DNA of 21,400 bases from IMG/VR virus record IMGVR_UViG_3300006751_000173, positions 1 through 21,400 of that record. One strand, 5' to 3'. This stretch comes from a virus. Each line of letters starts with the position of its first letter. Position 1 is the first letter of the stretch. Shown in pieces: positions 21,244 to 21,400 of this stretch. The notes beneath the pieces are model-generated. The model did not search any database. It saw only the letters and a list, made by a program, of their open reading frames with translations, and had not been told where the DNA came from. Position numbers and translations under genes: made by a program.

Positions 21244-21400
21244 TTATGGTCGGAATACAGTGATATTTACTGTAAAGCTTGATCCAGTTGTTGTGCTATA
21301 ACGTAAAGAAACGTCATCAGTCCCAGCAGATGATCCATGAACTGTTACTGTTCCACTATCTGCAAAGCTTACTTGTGCTTGAACAACATCAGTTGCTACA
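21244..21400 (-). CDS. Partial gene (C-terminal 52 residues), capsid or decoration protein candidate
   Basis: An open frame enters from the right edge and ends at TAA (21244-21246). The visible end is rich in Ser, Thr, Val and Gly with alternating polar and non-polar residues (DSGTVTVHGSSAGTDDVSLR, SFTVNITVFRP), so it should be beta strands, like an Ig-like or fibre-like domain. It sits where T7-like phages have the major capsid gene, just before tail tubular protein A. It may be the end of a capsid protein with an added domain, or a separate decoration protein. The visible piece alone cannot decide. Confidence 0.6.
   Translation of the reverse strand, partial: VATDVVQAQVSFADSGTVTVHGSSAGTDDVSLRYSTTTGSSFTVNITVFRP

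Overview
The window is visibly AT-rich and densely packed. It reads as part of the genome of a tailed double-stranded DNA phage or prophage. Genes are short, tightly spaced and often joined by ATGA, TAATG or TTGA stop/start overlaps, with AAGGAG-type ribosome binding sites. The virion genes follow the T7-like short-tailed (podovirus) plan. The left end instead carries a lambda-P-like replication protein, a RusA-like junction resolvase and a small-terminase-like protein, as in temperate phages. No phage RNA polymerase, integrase, repressor, tRNA, IS element or CRISPR array is visible. The host is probably a low-GC proteobacterium (Bbp19-like, DUF551, lambda-P-like and GTA-type holin families all point that way), but I cannot name it.

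Layout, plus strand, 1-9095. (1) 1-2083, replication and recombination: a possible initiator-type protein, a P-like helicase-loader candidate, two very small proteins (a zinc ribbon and a membrane peptide) and a RusA-like resolvase with its own consensus promoter. (2) 2140-3433, packaging: a CxxC-type unknown and a TerS-like protein. The TerS gene is followed by a roughly 390-bp unit that holds one small gene and a second copy of the last 30 codons of TerS. (3) 3440-5796, a run of small accessory genes of mostly unknown function, one with a DUF551 domain. (4) 5652-9095, head: a conserved pre-portal protein, a Gly-rich small protein, portal, a Bbp19-like protein and scaffold.

Layout, minus strand, 21400-9089, read right to left: the end of an unidentified gene in the major-capsid position, a hairpin, tail tubular protein A, tail tubular protein B, gp14-like, gp15-like and a split gp16-like pair of ejection proteins, a short tail fibre with a T7-gp17-like N-terminus, a lysozyme-like enzyme, a 3TM-type holin and a 26-residue membrane peptide.

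The two halves meet tail to tail at 9089-9095. In canonical T7-like phages, scaffold is followed on the same strand by capsid, tail, ejection, fibre and lysis genes. Here everything after scaffold is inverted as a block, which one inversion with a breakpoint right after scaffold would explain. The genes still cover one assembly pathway: TerS and portal for packaging, scaffold for the procapsid, tail tubular A and B for the tail, gp14/15/16-like proteins for genome ejection, the fibre for adsorption, and holin plus lysozyme for lysis. The large terminase is not in the window, and a recognisable capsid body is not in view. The most novel signals are the duplicated TerS tail with its own RBS and almost only synonymous changes, the inverted morphogenesis block, and the overlooked 26-residue membrane peptide at the point of convergence.
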